Source of the DNA: Streptomyces venezuelae
GTDB taxonomy: Bacteria; Actinomycetota; Actinomycetes; Streptomycetales; Streptomycetaceae
Direction: 5' to 3'
Assembly: GCF_008642295.1 (NCBI RefSeq)
Contig: NZ_CP029190.1
Location: 1,240,001 to 1,304,000 of the forward strand
Length of the DNA stretch: 64,000 nucleotides
Below the pieces are notes generated by a model. It made no database searches, was not told the DNA's origin, and saw nothing but the letters and a program-made list of their open reading frames with translations. Below are positions 51,370-60,535 of this stretch, in pieces. Position 1 is the stretch's first letter. Each line of letters begins with the position of its first letter. Both the position numbers and the translations under genes were made by a program.

Positions 51370-52707
51370 GTGAAGGACATTCTCAACGCGATCCAGTCGC
51401 AGGCCGCCACGGCCGACGACTTCGCGAACCTGCCGCTCCCCGACTCGTACCGCGCGATCACCGTGCACAAGGACGAGACGGAGATGTTCGACGGACTCAC
51501 CACCCGCGAGAAGGACCCGCGCAAGTCCCTGCACCTGGACCAGGTCCCGGTCCCCGAACTCGGCCCGGGCGAGGCCCTGGTGGCCGTCATGGCCTCCTCG
51601 GTCAACTACAACTCGGTCTGGACCTCGATCTTCGAGCCGCTGTCGACCTTCGGCTTCCTGGAGCGCTACGGCAAGGTCAGCGAGCTCACCAAGCGCCACG
51701 ACCTGCCGTACCACATCATCGGCTCCGACCTCGCGGGCGTGGTCCTGCGCACCGGCCCCGGCGTCAACGCCTGGCGGCCCGGCGACGAGGTCGTCGCGCA
51801 CTGCCTCTCGGTCGAGCTGGAGTCCTCCGACGGCCACAACGACACGATGCTCGACCCCGAGCAGCGGATCTGGGGCTTCGAGACGAACTTCGGCGGCCTC
51901 GCCGAGATCGCACTGGTGAAGTCCAACCAGCTGATGCCGAAGCCGGCCCACCTCAGCTGGGAGGAGGCGGCCAGCCCCGGCCTGGTCAACTCCACCGCCT
52001 ACCGCCAGCTGGTCTCCCGCAACGGCGCCGGCATGAAGCAGGGCGACAACGTCCTGATCTGGGGCGCCAGCGGCGGCCTCGGCTCCTACGCCACCCAGTT
52101 CGCACTGGCCGGCGGCGCCAACCCGATCTGTGTGGTCTCCAGCCCCGAGAAGGCGGACATCTGCCGCTCCATGGGCGCGGAGGCGGTCATCGACCGCAAC
52201 GCCGAGGGCTACAAGTTCTGGAAGGACGAGCAGACCCAGGACCCCAAGGAGTGGAAGCGCTTCGGCAAGCGCATCCGCGAGCTGACCGGCGGCGAGGACA
52301 TCGACATCGTCTTCGAGCACCCCGGCCGCGAGACCTTCGGCGCCTCCGTGTTCGTCACCCGCAAGGGCGGCACCATCACCACCTGCGCCTCGACCTCGGG
52401 CTACATGCACGAGTACGACAACCGCTACCTGTGGATGTCGCTCAAGCGCATCATCGGCTCCCACTTCGCGAACTACCGCGAGGCCTGGGAGGCCAACCGC
52501 CTGATCGCCAAGGGCAAGATCCACCCCACGCTGTCGAAGGTCTACTCCCTGGAGGACACCGGCCAGGCGGCCTACGACGTCCACCGCAACCTCCACCAGG
52601 GCAAGGTCGGCGTGCTCTGCCTGGCCCCCGAGGAGGGCCTGGGCGTGCGCGACCCCGAGATGCGCGCCAAGCACCTCGACGCCATCAACCGCTTCCGCAA
52701 CGTCTGA
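51370..52707 (+). CDS. ccr: Crotonyl-CoA carboxylase/reductase
   Basis: Ccr reductively carboxylates crotonyl-CoA with NADPH and CO2 to (2S)-ethylmalonyl-CoA, the key step of the ethylmalonyl-CoA pathway and a source of polyketide extender units. The 445-residue MDR protein has SSVNYNSVWT, GSDLAGVVLRTGPGV and IWGFETNFGGLAEIA (Phe-Glu CO2-site residues). The NADPH-binding GASGGLGSYATQFAL and SLKRIIGSHFANYREAWEANR follow. GGAGGT is 6 bases before the GTG. It begins the operon ccr-meaA-lyase-hydratase-dehydrogenase (then psd-pssA). Confidence 0.96.
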   Translation: MKDILNAIQSQAATADDFANLPLPDSYRAITVHKDETEMFDGLTTREKDPRKSLHLDQVPVPELGPGEALVAVMASSVNYNSVWTSIFEPLSTFGFLERYGKVSELTKRHDLPYHIIGSDLAGVVLRTGPGVNAWRPGDEVVAHCLSVELESSDGHNDTMLDPEQRIWGFETNFGGLAEIALVKSNQLMPKPAHLSWEEAASPGLVNSTAYRQLVSRNGAGMKQGDNVLIWGASGGLGSYATQFALAGGANPICVVSSPEKADICRSMGAEAVIDRNAEGYKFWKDEQTQDPKEWKRFGKRIRELTGGEDIDIVFEHPGRETFGASVFVTRKGGTITTCASTSGYMHEYDNRYLWMSLKRIIGSHFANYREAWEANRLIAKGKIHPTLSKVYSLEDTGQAAYDVHRNLHQGKVGVLCLAPEEGLGVRDPEMRAKHLDAINRFRNV

Positions 52708-52738
52708 GTCCACTCAAAGGCCGTAAGGATCGCCTGAG

Positions 52739-54790
52739 ATGACAGAGCGCCAGAAGGACCGTCCGTGGCTCATGCGGACGTATGCCGGCCACTCCACGGC
52801 CGAGGCGTCCAACGAGCTGTACCGCCGCAACCTCGCCAAGGGCCAGACCGGCCTGTCGGTCGCGTTCGACCTGCCGACGCAGACCGGCTACGACCCCGAC
52901 CACATCCTCGCCCGCGGCGAGGTGGGCCGGGTCGGCGTCCCGGTCTCCCATCTGGGCGACATGCGGCGGCTGTTCCAGGACATACCCCTGGAGCAGATGA
53001 ACACCTCGATGACGATCAACGCCACCGCCATGTGGCTGCTGGCGCTCTACCAGGTGGCCGCCGAGGAGCAGGGCGCGGACATCTCCAAGCTCCAGGGCAC
53101 CACCCAGAACGACATCGTCAAGGAGTACCTCTCGCGCGGGACGCACGTCTTCCCGCCCGGGCCCTCGCTCCGGCTGACGACGGACATGATCGCGTACACG
53201 GTCAACCACATCCCGAAGTGGAACCCGATCAACATCTGCAGCTACCACCTGCAGGAGGCGGGGGCCACTCCGGTCCAGGAGATCTCGTACGCGATGTCCA
53301 CCGCCATCGCCGTGCTGGACTCGGTCCGCGATTCGGGGCAGGTCCCCGAGGACCGGTTCGGCGAGGTGGTCGCACGCATCTCCTTCTTCGTGAACGCGGG
53401 CGTCCGGTTCATCGAGGAGATGTGCAAGATGCGCGCCTTCGGCCGCATCTGGGACCAGGTCACCAAGGAGCGCTACGGCATCGAGAACGCCAAGCAGCGG
53501 CGCTTCCGGTACGGGGTCCAGGTCAACTCGCTCGGGCTGACCGAGGCGCAGCCGGAGAACAACGTCCAGCGCATCGTGCTGGAGATGCTGGCCGTCACCC
53601 TCTCCAAGGACGCCCGCGCGCGGGCCGTGCAGCTGCCGGCCTGGAACGAGGCGCTGGGCCTGCCCCGGCCCTGGGACCAGCAGTGGTCGCTGCGCATCCA
53701 GCAGGTGCTCGCCCATGAGAGCGATCTGCTGGAGTACGAGGACATCTTCGCGGGATCCCACGTCATCGAGGCCAAAGTCGACTCCCTGGTCGCCGACTGC
53801 CTGGCCGAGATCGACCGGATCCAGGAGATGGGCGGCGCGATGGCGGCCGTCGAGTCCGGCTACCTGAAGTCCCAGCTGGTCTCCTCGCACGCCGAGCGGC
53901 GGGCCCGGATCGAAGCGGGCGAGGACAAGATCGTCGGCGTGAACTGCTTCCAGCAGACGGAGGAGAACCCGCTGACCGCCGACCTGGACGGCGCGATCAT
54001 GACAGTGGACCCGGCGACGGAGGCGCTCACCGTCGAGCGCATCGGCCGCTGGCGGGCCGAGCGGCAGGAGTCCTCGGACCGGCAGGGGAACGGCGATCCC
54101 TTCGTCTTCCCCACCACCGGGCAGGCCCTGGAGCGCCTCAAGGAGGCCGCGGCCGGCACCGAGAACCTGATGGAGGCCACCCTGGAGTGCGCCCGCGCGG
54201 GTGTCACCACCGGCGAGTGGGCGAACGCCCTCCGCGAGGTCTTCGGCGAGTTCCGGGCCCCGACCGGGGTCTCCTCGGCCCCGGTGGCGGTCACCGCGGA
54301 GGAGGGCACTCCGCTGGCCCTGGTCCGCGCGAAGGTCTCCCGTACCGCCGAGGACCTGGGCTCCGGCCGGCTGCGCCTGCTGGTCGGCAAGCCGGGCCTG
54401 GACGGGCACTCCAACGGGGCCGAGCAGATCGCCGTGCGGGCCCGCGACGCCGGGTTCGAGGTGGTCTACCAGGGCATCCGGCTGACGCCCGAGGAGATCT
54501 CCTCGGCTGCGCTGGCCGAGGACGTGCACTGCGTGGGACTGTCCATCCTGTCCGGCTCGCACAGCGCGCTGGTGCCGGACGTGCTGGAACGCCTCCGCAC
54601 GGCGGGGGCGGGTGACATCCCGGTCGTGCTCGGCGGCATCATTCCGAACGCCGACGCCATCGCCCTCAAGGCGGCCGGAGTGGCCGCCGTCTTCACACCG
54701 AAGGACTTCGGTATCACGGAGATCATCGGCCGTATCGTCGACGAGATCCGGAAAGCGAACAAGCTCGACCCTCTGGAGGTCCCCGCATGA
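52739..54790 (+). CDS. meaA: Ethylmalonyl-CoA mutase
   Basis: The adenosylcobalamin-dependent enzyme converts (2R)-ethylmalonyl-CoA to methylsuccinyl-CoA. The 683-residue protein has the mutase TIM barrel (TYAGHSTAEASNELYRRNLAKGQTGLSVAFDLPTQTGYD; NTSMTINATAMWLL) and a C-terminal B12 domain with GLDGHSNG (DxHxxG histidine), SILSGSH and LGGIIP. It follows ccr by 31 bases with AAGGA upstream of the ATG and overlaps the lyase start (54787-54790, ATGA). The unfused single-chain mutase form separates it from methylmalonyl-CoA mutase subunits. Confidence 0.94.
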   Translation: MTERQKDRPWLMRTYAGHSTAEASNELYRRNLAKGQTGLSVAFDLPTQTGYDPDHILARGEVGRVGVPVSHLGDMRRLFQDIPLEQMNTSMTINATAMWLLALYQVAAEEQGADISKLQGTTQNDIVKEYLSRGTHVFPPGPSLRLTTDMIAYTVNHIPKWNPINICSYHLQEAGATPVQEISYAMSTAIAVLDSVRDSGQVPEDRFGEVVARISFFVNAGVRFIEEMCKMRAFGRIWDQVTKERYGIENAKQRRFRYGVQVNSLGLTEAQPENNVQRIVLEMLAVTLSKDARARAVQLPAWNEALGLPRPWDQQWSLRIQQVLAHESDLLEYEDIFAGSHVIEAKVDSLVADCLAEIDRIQEMGGAMAAVESGYLKSQLVSSHAERRARIEAGEDKIVGVNCFQQTEENPLTADLDGAIMTVDPATEALTVERIGRWRAERQESSDRQGNGDPFVFPTTGQALERLKEAAAGTENLMEATLECARAGVTTGEWANALREVFGEFRAPTGVSSAPVAVTAEEGTPLALVRAKVSRTAEDLGSGRLRLLVGKPGLDGHSNGAEQIAVRARDAGFEVVYQGIRLTPEEISSAALAEDVHCVGLSILSGSHSALVPDVLERLRTAGAGDIPVVLGGIIPNADAIALKAAGVAAVFTPKDFGITEIIGRIVDEIRKANKLDPLEVPA

Positions 54791-55761
54791 CCACGCCCAC
54801 GTCTCCCGTGAACCGGCTGCGTCCGCGCCGCTCCTGCCTGGCGGTGCCGGGCTCGAACCCCCGCTTCCTGGAGAAGGCCCAGGGCCTGCCGGCCGACCAG
54901 GTCTTCCTGGACCTGGAGGACGCCTGTGCGCCCCTGGCCAAGCCCGAGGCCCGCCACACCATCGTCAAGTTCCTGAACGAGGGCGACTGGACCGGCAAGA
55001 CCCGGGTCGTGCGCGTCAACGACTGGACCACCCACTGGACGTACCGGGACGTGGTCACGGTCGTCGAGGGCGCCGGACAGAACCTCGACTGCATCATGCT
55101 GCCGAAGGTCCAGGACGCGCAGCAGATCGTGGCGCTGGACCTGCTGCTCACGCAGATCGAGAAGACCATGGGCTTCGAGGTCGGCAAGATCGGCATCGAG
55201 GCGCAGATCGAGAACGCCCAGGGCCTCAACAACGTCAACGCGATCGCGCAGGCCTCGCAGCGCGTGGAGACGATCATCTTCGGCCCGGCCGACTTCATGG
55301 CCTCGATCAACATGAAGTCGCTGGTCGTGGGCGAGCAGCCGCCCGGCTACCCGGCGGACGCCTACCACTACATCCTGATGAAGATCCTGATGGCCGCCCG
55401 GGCGAACAACCTGCAGGCGATCGACGGCCCCTACCTCCAGATCAAGAACGTCGACGGGTACCGCGAGGTCGCCGGGCGTGCCGCCGCCCTCGGTTTCGAC
55501 GGCAAGTGGGTGCTGCACCCGGGCCAGGTCGAGGCGGCCAACGAGGTCTTCTCCCCCTCCCAGGCGGACTACGACCACGCCGAGCTGATCCTGGACGCCT
55601 ACGAGTGGTGCACCTCCGAGGCGGGCGGCAAGAAGGGCTCCGCGATGCTCGGCGACGAGATGATCGACGAGGCCAGCCGCAAGATGGCCCTGGTCATCGC
55701 CGGCAAGGGCCGCGCCGCCGGCATGCAGCGCACGTCGAAGTTCCAGATCCCGGAGGCCTAG
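54787..55761 (+). CDS. CitE-like L-malyl-CoA / beta-methylmalyl-CoA lyase
   Basis: This 324-residue HpcH/HpaI-CitE family TIM-barrel lyase would split beta-methylmalyl-CoA into glyoxylate and propionyl-CoA (and malyl-CoA into acetyl-CoA and glyoxylate). Features: RRSCLAVPGSNPRFLEKA, FLDLEDACAP (acidic residue near the CoA site), IEAQIENAQGLNNV (metal Glu) and IIFGPADFMASI (metal Asp). KWVLHPGQVEAANEVF ends the barrel. The ATG overlaps meaA by 4 bases, and the hydratase gene starts 4 bases after the stop. Confidence 0.92.
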   Translation: MTTPTSPVNRLRPRRSCLAVPGSNPRFLEKAQGLPADQVFLDLEDACAPLAKPEARHTIVKFLNEGDWTGKTRVVRVNDWTTHWTYRDVVTVVEGAGQNLDCIMLPKVQDAQQIVALDLLLTQIEKTMGFEVGKIGIEAQIENAQGLNNVNAIAQASQRVETIIFGPADFMASINMKSLVVGEQPPGYPADAYHYILMKILMAARANNLQAIDGPYLQIKNVDGYREVAGRAAALGFDGKWVLHPGQVEAANEVFSPSQADYDHAELILDAYEWCTSEAGGKKGSAMLGDEMIDEASRKMALVIAGKGRAAGMQRTSKFQIPEA

Positions 55762-55765
55762 GACC

Positions 55766-56278
55766 ATGCAGTTCGGACGCACGTACGAAGAGTTCGAGGT
55801 CGGCGCGGTCTACAAGCACTGGCCCGGAAAGACGGTCACGGAGTACGACGACCACCTGTTCTGTCTGCTCACGATGAACCACCACCCGCTCCACATGGAC
55901 GCGAACTACGCCGAGAACACCACGGATTTCGGCAAGAACGTGGTCGTGGGCAACTACATCTACTCGCTGCTGCTGGGCATGTCCGTCCCGGACGTCTCCG
56001 GCAAGGCCATCGCCAACCTGGAGATCGAGTCGCTGCGGCACGTGGCGCCGACCTTCCACGGCGACACCATCTACGGCGAGACCACGGTCCTGGACAAGAC
56101 CCCGTCGAAGTCGAAGAACGACCGCGGGATCGTCTACGTCGAGACCAAGGGCTACAAGCAGGACGGCACCCTGGTCTGCGTCTTCCGGCGCAAGGTGATG
56201 GTCCCGACCGAGACGTACATCAAGGAGCGCGGCGGCGAGCAGCCCGGCCGCCCCCAGCTGAAGGAACAGGGGAAGTAG
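55766..56278 (+). CDS. MaoC-like mesaconyl-CoA hydratase (single hot-dog domain)
   Basis: The 170-residue MaoC-like enzyme is expected to hydrate mesaconyl-CoA to beta-methylmalyl-CoA, between the dehydrogenase and lyase of the same operon. The hydratase-2 region is CLLTMNHHPLHMDANYAE, with the PLH histidine; the usual catalytic Asp of GD-x-NPLH is replaced in this subfamily pattern (TMN). It is half the length of two-domain proteobacterial Mch enzymes, so it must act as a dimer. Start at 55766. Confidence 0.85.
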   Translation: MQFGRTYEEFEVGAVYKHWPGKTVTEYDDHLFCLLTMNHHPLHMDANYAENTTDFGKNVVVGNYIYSLLLGMSVPDVSGKAIANLEIESLRHVAPTFHGDTIYGETTVLDKTPSKSKNDRGIVYVETKGYKQDGTLVCVFRRKVMVPTETYIKERGGEQPGRPQLKEQGK

Positions 56279-56280
56279 CC

Positions 56281-57486
56281 ATGGCACGACTCGCCCAGAC
56301 CGCCGGGCTGACCGACGTCCAGCAGGAGATCCTCAAGACCGTCCGGGAGTTCGTCGACAAGGAGATCATCCCGGTCGCGACCGAGCTGGAGCACCGCGAC
56401 GAGTACCCGCAGCAGATCGTCGACGGCCTCAAGGAGCTCGGCCTCTTCGGGCTGATGATCCCGGAGGAGTACGGCGGCCTGGGCGAGTCGCTGCTCACCT
56501 ACGCCCTGTGCGTGGAGGAGATAGCGCGGGGCTGGATGTCCGTCTCGGGCATCATCAACACGCACTTCATCGTCGCGTACATGCTCAAGCAGCACGGCAC
56601 CCAGGAGCAGAAGGAGTACTTCCTCCCCCGGATGGCGCTGGGCGAGGTGCGGGGCGCGTTCTCGATGTCCGAGCCGGCCCTCGGCTCGGATGTGTCGGCG
56701 ATCACGTCCAAGGCGGTGAAGGACGGTGACGAGTACGTCCTGAACGGCCAGAAGATGTGGCTGACCAACGGCGGCTCCTCCACCCTGGTGGCCGTGCTGG
56801 TGCGAAGTGACGAAGGACACCCGGAGGGGTCCGCGCCGCACAAGTCGATGACCACCTTCCTGGTGGAGAAGGAGGCCGGCTTCGGCGAGGTCCGTCCGGG
56901 CCTGACCATCCCCGGCAAGATCGACAAGATGGGCTACAAGGGCGTCGACACGACCGAGCTCATCATGGACGGACTGCGCATTCCGGCCAATCGTGTCCTG
57001 GGCGGGACCACCGGCCGAGGGTTTTACCAAATGATGGACGGGGTCGAGGTCGGCCGCGTCAACGTGGCGGCGCGTGGCTGCGGCGTCGCACAGCGTGCGT
57101 TCGAGCTGGGTGTCTCGTATGCCCAGCAACGTCACACTTTCGGGAAGCCGATCGCCCAGCACCAGGCCATTCAGTTCAAGCTGGCCGAGATGGCTACCAA
57201 GGTCGAGGCCGCCCATGCGATGATGGTCAACGCAGCACGCAAAAAGGACTCCGGGGAACGAAACGACCTCGAAGCAGGGATGGCGAAGTACCTCGCCTCC
57301 GAGTACTGCAAGGAGGTGGTGGAGGACGCCTTCCGGATCCACGGCGGATACGGATTCTCCAAGGAGTACGAGATCGAGCGGCTCTACCGTGAGGCGCCGA
57401 TGCTGCTCATCGGTGAAGGTACCGCCGAAATCCAGAAAATGATCATTGGGCGACGCCTGCTCGAGGAGTACCGACTGCAGGGCTGA
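56281..57486 (+). CDS. Acyl-CoA dehydrogenase, probable methylsuccinyl-CoA dehydrogenase
   Basis: The 401-residue FAD enzyme would oxidise methylsuccinyl-CoA to mesaconyl-CoA. Features: the N-terminal helical domain (LTDVQQEILKTVREFVDKEI), the FAD-binding GAFSMSEPALGSDVSAITSKA and KMWLTNGG motifs, and the C-terminal IHGGYGFSKEYEIERLYREAP...IGEGTAEIQK (catalytic Glu position). It starts 2 bases after the hydratase stop. Methylsuccinyl-CoA specificity is inferred from the operon, since the family alone cannot distinguish it. Confidence 0.9.
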   Translation: MARLAQTAGLTDVQQEILKTVREFVDKEIIPVATELEHRDEYPQQIVDGLKELGLFGLMIPEEYGGLGESLLTYALCVEEIARGWMSVSGIINTHFIVAYMLKQHGTQEQKEYFLPRMALGEVRGAFSMSEPALGSDVSAITSKAVKDGDEYVLNGQKMWLTNGGSSTLVAVLVRSDEGHPEGSAPHKSMTTFLVEKEAGFGEVRPGLTIPGKIDKMGYKGVDTTELIMDGLRIPANRVLGGTTGRGFYQMMDGVEVGRVNVAARGCGVAQRAFELGVSYAQQRHTFGKPIAQHQAIQFKLAEMATKVEAAHAMMVNAARKKDSGERNDLEAGMAKYLASEYCKEVVEDAFRIHGGYGFSKEYEIERLYREAPMLLIGEGTAEIQKMIIGRRLLEEYRLQG

Positions 57487-57494
57487 ACGTCCCC

Positions 57495-57518
57495 TTTCGC
57501 CCCCCTTTGGGGGCGAAA
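57495..57518. terminator. Hairpin terminator after the acyl-CoA dehydrogenase
   Basis: TTTCGCCCCC-CTTT-GGGGGCGAAA, a 10-bp stem 8 bases past the stop. It separates the ethylmalonyl-CoA genes from psd. Confidence 0.7.
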
Positions 57519-57576
57519 AGGGTCACATCCAGTCACCGGCCTTCGGTCACCGACTCGGCTTCTGGCTTGCCCAGTT

Positions 57577-57588
57577 GTTGCGCGCAAC
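57577..57588. promoter_or_regulatory. 12-bp palindrome upstream of psd
   Basis: GTTGCGCGCAAC lies 75 bases before the psd start, beside a TAGCAT -10-like hexamer (57591-57596). It may be an operator; evidence is only symmetry and position. Confidence 0.3.
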
Positions 57589-57663
57589 CGATAGCATTCC
57601 AGTAAAGCCGCCGTCCCGTCCCCCCGTTTACGGCGCGGCAATCCCTCGCTACGAAGGTCATCC

Positions 57664-58320
57664 ATGCCCCACAGCCAAACCTCTGCACCTCGCGACAGCC
57701 TCTCCGGCGTACGCCTCGCGCGCGGAGCATCGCCGTGGCTTCTGCCGACCGTCGCCGCCGCGGCGCTCAGCCTGACCCGGGCCCGCACGTCCGGACGCTG
57801 GGCCGCGGCGGCCGTGCCCACCACCGCACTCGCGGCGGGCATGCTGTGGTTCTTCCGCGACCCCGAGCGAGAGATCGCCCAGGGCCGGGTCATCTCGCCC
57901 GCCGACGGCGTGGTGCAGAGCATCATGCCGTGGAAGGACGGGCGGACCCGCGTCGCGATCTTCATGAGCCCGCTGAACGTCCACGTCAACCGCGCGCCGC
58001 TGGCCGGCACGGTGACGTCCGTGGAGCACATCCCCGGCGGGTTCGTCCCGGCGTTCAACAAGGAGAGCGAGAACAACGAGCGCGTTGTCTGGCACTTCGA
58101 CACCGAGCTCGGCGACATCGAGATGGTGCAGATCGCGGGTGCGGTCGCCCGTCGGATCGTCCCCTACGTGCCGGCCGGCACGAAGGTGGAGCAGGGCGAA
58201 CGGATCGGTCTGATCCGCTTCGGCTCGCGCGTCGACATCTACCTCCCCGAGGGCGTCGAGGTCGCGGTCGAGGTCGGCCAGGCCACGACCGCGGGGGTGA
58301 CCCGAATTGACCGTGACTGA
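57664..58320 (+). CDS. psd: Phosphatidylserine decarboxylase proenzyme
   Basis: Psd decarboxylates phosphatidylserine to phosphatidylethanolamine, the major membrane lipid. The 218-residue proenzyme is the archaeal/actinobacterial class: a hydrophobic N-terminal segment (WAAAAVPTTALAAGMLWFF), then SPADGVVQSI, MSPLNVHVNR, and RFGSRVDIYLPEG where G-S is the self-cleavage site that forms the pyruvoyl group. It overlaps pssA by 14 bases (58307-58320). A terminator separates it from the upstream dehydrogenase. Confidence 0.93.
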   Translation: MPHSQTSAPRDSLSGVRLARGASPWLLPTVAAAALSLTRARTSGRWAAAAVPTTALAAGMLWFFRDPEREIAQGRVISPADGVVQSIMPWKDGRTRVAIFMSPLNVHVNRAPLAGTVTSVEHIPGGFVPAFNKESENNERVVWHFDTELGDIEMVQIAGAVARRIVPYVPAGTKVEQGERIGLIRFGSRVDIYLPEGVEVAVEVGQATTAGVTRIDRD

Positions 58321-59194
58321 TCCCGAATCACCGACGAGCCGCCGGACCGACCACACCGACCGCACCGACTGGGTGCCGGAGGCGGCGCCCGCAGAGGCCG
58401 ACAGCGAGGAGATGCCCCTCTCGCTGCGGCTGTCGATAGCGGACACCCTCACCCTCGGCAACGCGACCTGCGGATTCATGGCGGTGTACTTCACCACCAC
58501 CGGAATCCTCATCCCGCACCTCACCGGCAGCACCGAGACGGGCATGGCCCGGCACAGTGCCGCGACCGCGGTGATACTGATGCTGCTGGCGGCGGTCTTC
58601 GACCTGTTCGACGGGCTCGTGGCGCGCAAGCTCCGCAGCTCGCCGATGGGTGCCGAGCTGGACAACCTGTCCGACCTGATCAGCTTCGGTCTGGCCCCGG
58701 CGTACTTCGTGCTCGTCTACGGCATGGTCGCCGACGACGCGCACCAGAAGGTGTCGGCGGTGGCCGCGATCGTGGTGCTGCTCGCCGTCGTGCTCAGACT
58801 CGCGAGATTCAGCTGCGTGACCATGAAGGACGGCATGTTCCAGGGCATGCCGAGCCCCTTCGGTGCGCTGACGGTCGTCTCGATCGTGCTGCTCGAGCTG
58901 CCGTTCGTGCCGACCCTGCTGGCGATCATCGGGGTGGCCTGGCTGATGGTGAGCCGGGTCGAGTACCCCAAGCCGCGGGGCGTCCTCGCGGCGGCGATGC
59001 TCAGCTGGATCGTGGGTGCGATGGGGCTGCTGGCGGCCTGGGCCTTCGACGCTCCGGGCGGTCAGCTGCTGCTGCAGACCGGCTGCGCCCTGCAGATCGT
59101 GCTGGCCGCGACCATTCCGCTGTTCGCGACGACGCGCCGGGTGAACACCTTCCGGCACAACCGCCGCGAGGCGCGTGCCACGCAGGTTCCGTAG
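58307..59194 (+). CDS. pssA: CDP-diacylglycerol-serine O-phosphatidyltransferase
   Basis: PssA joins CDP-diacylglycerol and L-serine to give phosphatidylserine, the substrate of Psd. The 295-residue integral membrane enzyme has the CDP-alcohol phosphatidyltransferase motif FDGLVARKLRSSPMGAELDNLSD (DGxxAR-x8-Gx3Dx3D) and ~8 membrane helices. The N-terminal ~45 residues are hydrophilic. TTG 58307 is chosen because of GGGGGTGA upstream; GTG 58313 is possible. The overlap with psd implies coupled translation of the two steps. Confidence 0.93.
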   Translation: MTVTDPESPTSRRTDHTDRTDWVPEAAPAEADSEEMPLSLRLSIADTLTLGNATCGFMAVYFTTTGILIPHLTGSTETGMARHSAATAVILMLLAAVFDLFDGLVARKLRSSPMGAELDNLSDLISFGLAPAYFVLVYGMVADDAHQKVSAVAAIVVLLAVVLRLARFSCVTMKDGMFQGMPSPFGALTVVSIVLLELPFVPTLLAIIGVAWLMVSRVEYPKPRGVLAAAMLSWIVGAMGLLAAWAFDAPGGQLLLQTGCALQIVLAATIPLFATTRRVNTFRHNRREARATQVP

Positions 59195-59211
59195 CCTGCA
59201 GGCCGACGTAC

Positions 59212-59252
59212 ACGAGAGGGCCCGGACGCCGATGGCGTCCGGGCCCTCTCGT
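59212..59252. terminator. Perfect 19-bp hairpin between convergent pssA and liv operon
   Basis: ACGAGAGGGCCCGGACGCC and its exact complement flank GAT. It starts 17 bases past the pssA stop and 14 bases beyond the livK stop on the other strand, so it serves as a bidirectional terminator. Confidence 0.85.
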
Positions 59253-59266
59253 CGTGCCCGGCCCGC

Positions 59267-60535
59267 TCAGCCCGCGGGGGTGAAGTTGAGCGCCGCAGGG
59301 GCGGTCATCGCCTCCTTGACCACCTTCAGGCCTCCCGGGACCTTCTCGTCCGGCTTCATGATGATGCTCTGCCGGGTGGACGGGGCCTTGGGGTCCGAGA
59401 AGTCGTGGGTGATGCCGAAGCCGCTCTCGTACGCCTTCAGGCCCAGCAGCGCCTTGCCCACGCCCTCCCGGGTGAGGTCCTTGTCGGCGCAGGCCTTCTT
59501 CAGCACCTCCCCGTACATGCTCGCGGCCGTCCAGCCCGCCACCACCCCGTTGTCCAGCCCCGCGCCCGGGTACTCCGCCTTGTACGCGGCGGCCAGACCG
59601 GCCGGGCCGGCCTCCTCGGAGCCGATGGGCAGGGTCGAGGCGGCGACGTAGTAGTCCTTCTGCAGGGCCGCCCCGGCCGGGGTGGCCAGCAGCTGCGGGG
59701 CGTAGGCCGAGTTGTTTCCGATGAACGGCACGTTCCAGCCGCCCGCCGCCGCGACCCCGACCAGCGAGGCCGCCTGGCGCGGGCCCGCACTGATCACCAC
59801 GGCCTTCACCCCGGCCTGCTTCAGCGCCGCGACCTGCGCGGTCATATCGTTGTCGGTCGGTTTGATCTTCTGCTCGAAGACCGTGAGCCCGGCCTCCTTC
59901 GCCGCGTGCTTGGCCCCGGCCAGCGCGTTCTCCCCGTAGTCGCCCTCGAAGTAGACGTGCCCGATCTTGTCCCCCGAGGCGATCCGCTTCTGGTCGAGCA
60001 GCCAGCCGATGGCGTTGACCGTCTCGATGTCGTACGTCGCGCCGACCGTGCGGATGTACGAGCTGCCCAGCAGCGAGGCGGACCAGGCCTGCGGGACGAC
60101 CAGGCCCTTGTCCTGGCCGTCGATGCGCTCCTTGACCGCGGCCACGAACGGCGAGCCGATGAACTGCGCGAAGCCCAGCACCTTGGGCTCCAGCTCGGTG
60201 TACGCGGCCAGTGCCTTCTGCGGGTCGTAGCCGTGGTCGCGGACGGTCAGTTCGATCTTCCGGCCGCAGATGCCGCCCGCGGCGTTGGTCTGCTTCACCC
60301 ACAGCTGCTGGGCCTGGGTGACACTCTTGCCGAGCGAGGCGTAGACCCCGGTCATATCGGTGAGCACACCGAGCTGGATGGCGGAGTCGGTGACCCCGTC
60401 GCCGGTCTTCACCCCGCCGGAACCCTGCTGGTCCTTGTCCGAGCTGCCGGCCTTGCTGCTGCAGCCGGCGGCGCCAGCGACGGTGAGGACCAGCGCGGTC
60501 GCCAGGGCCGCGGTGCCGAATCCGGATCTCTTCAC
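59267..60535 (-). CDS. Branched-chain amino acid ABC transporter substrate-binding lipoprotein (LivK-like)
   Basis: The 422-residue exported protein begins with a lipoprotein signal (ALATALVLTVAGAAGCSS; Cys near residue 25 is the lipidation site). The type I periplasmic binding fold follows (GVLTDMTGVYASLGKSVTQAQQLW, VRDHGYDPQKAL). It captures branched-chain or related amino acids outside the membrane. The GTG at 60535 has AAGGAG upstream and overlaps the livM stop (GTGA, 60532-60535). It is the last gene of the operon, which is an unusual order because the binding protein normally comes first. Confidence 0.92.
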   Translation of the reverse strand: MKRSGFGTAALATALVLTVAGAAGCSSKAGSSDKDQQGSGGVKTGDGVTDSAIQLGVLTDMTGVYASLGKSVTQAQQLWVKQTNAAGGICGRKIELTVRDHGYDPQKALAAYTELEPKVLGFAQFIGSPFVAAVKERIDGQDKGLVVPQAWSASLLGSSYIRTVGATYDIETVNAIGWLLDQKRIASGDKIGHVYFEGDYGENALAGAKHAAKEAGLTVFEQKIKPTDNDMTAQVAALKQAGVKAVVISAGPRQAASLVGVAAAGGWNVPFIGNNSAYAPQLLATPAGAALQKDYYVAASTLPIGSEEAGPAGLAAAYKAEYPGAGLDNGVVAGWTAASMYGEVLKKACADKDLTREGVGKALLGLKAYESGFGITHDFSDPKAPSTRQSIIMKPDEKVPGGLKVVKEAMTAPAALNFTPAG

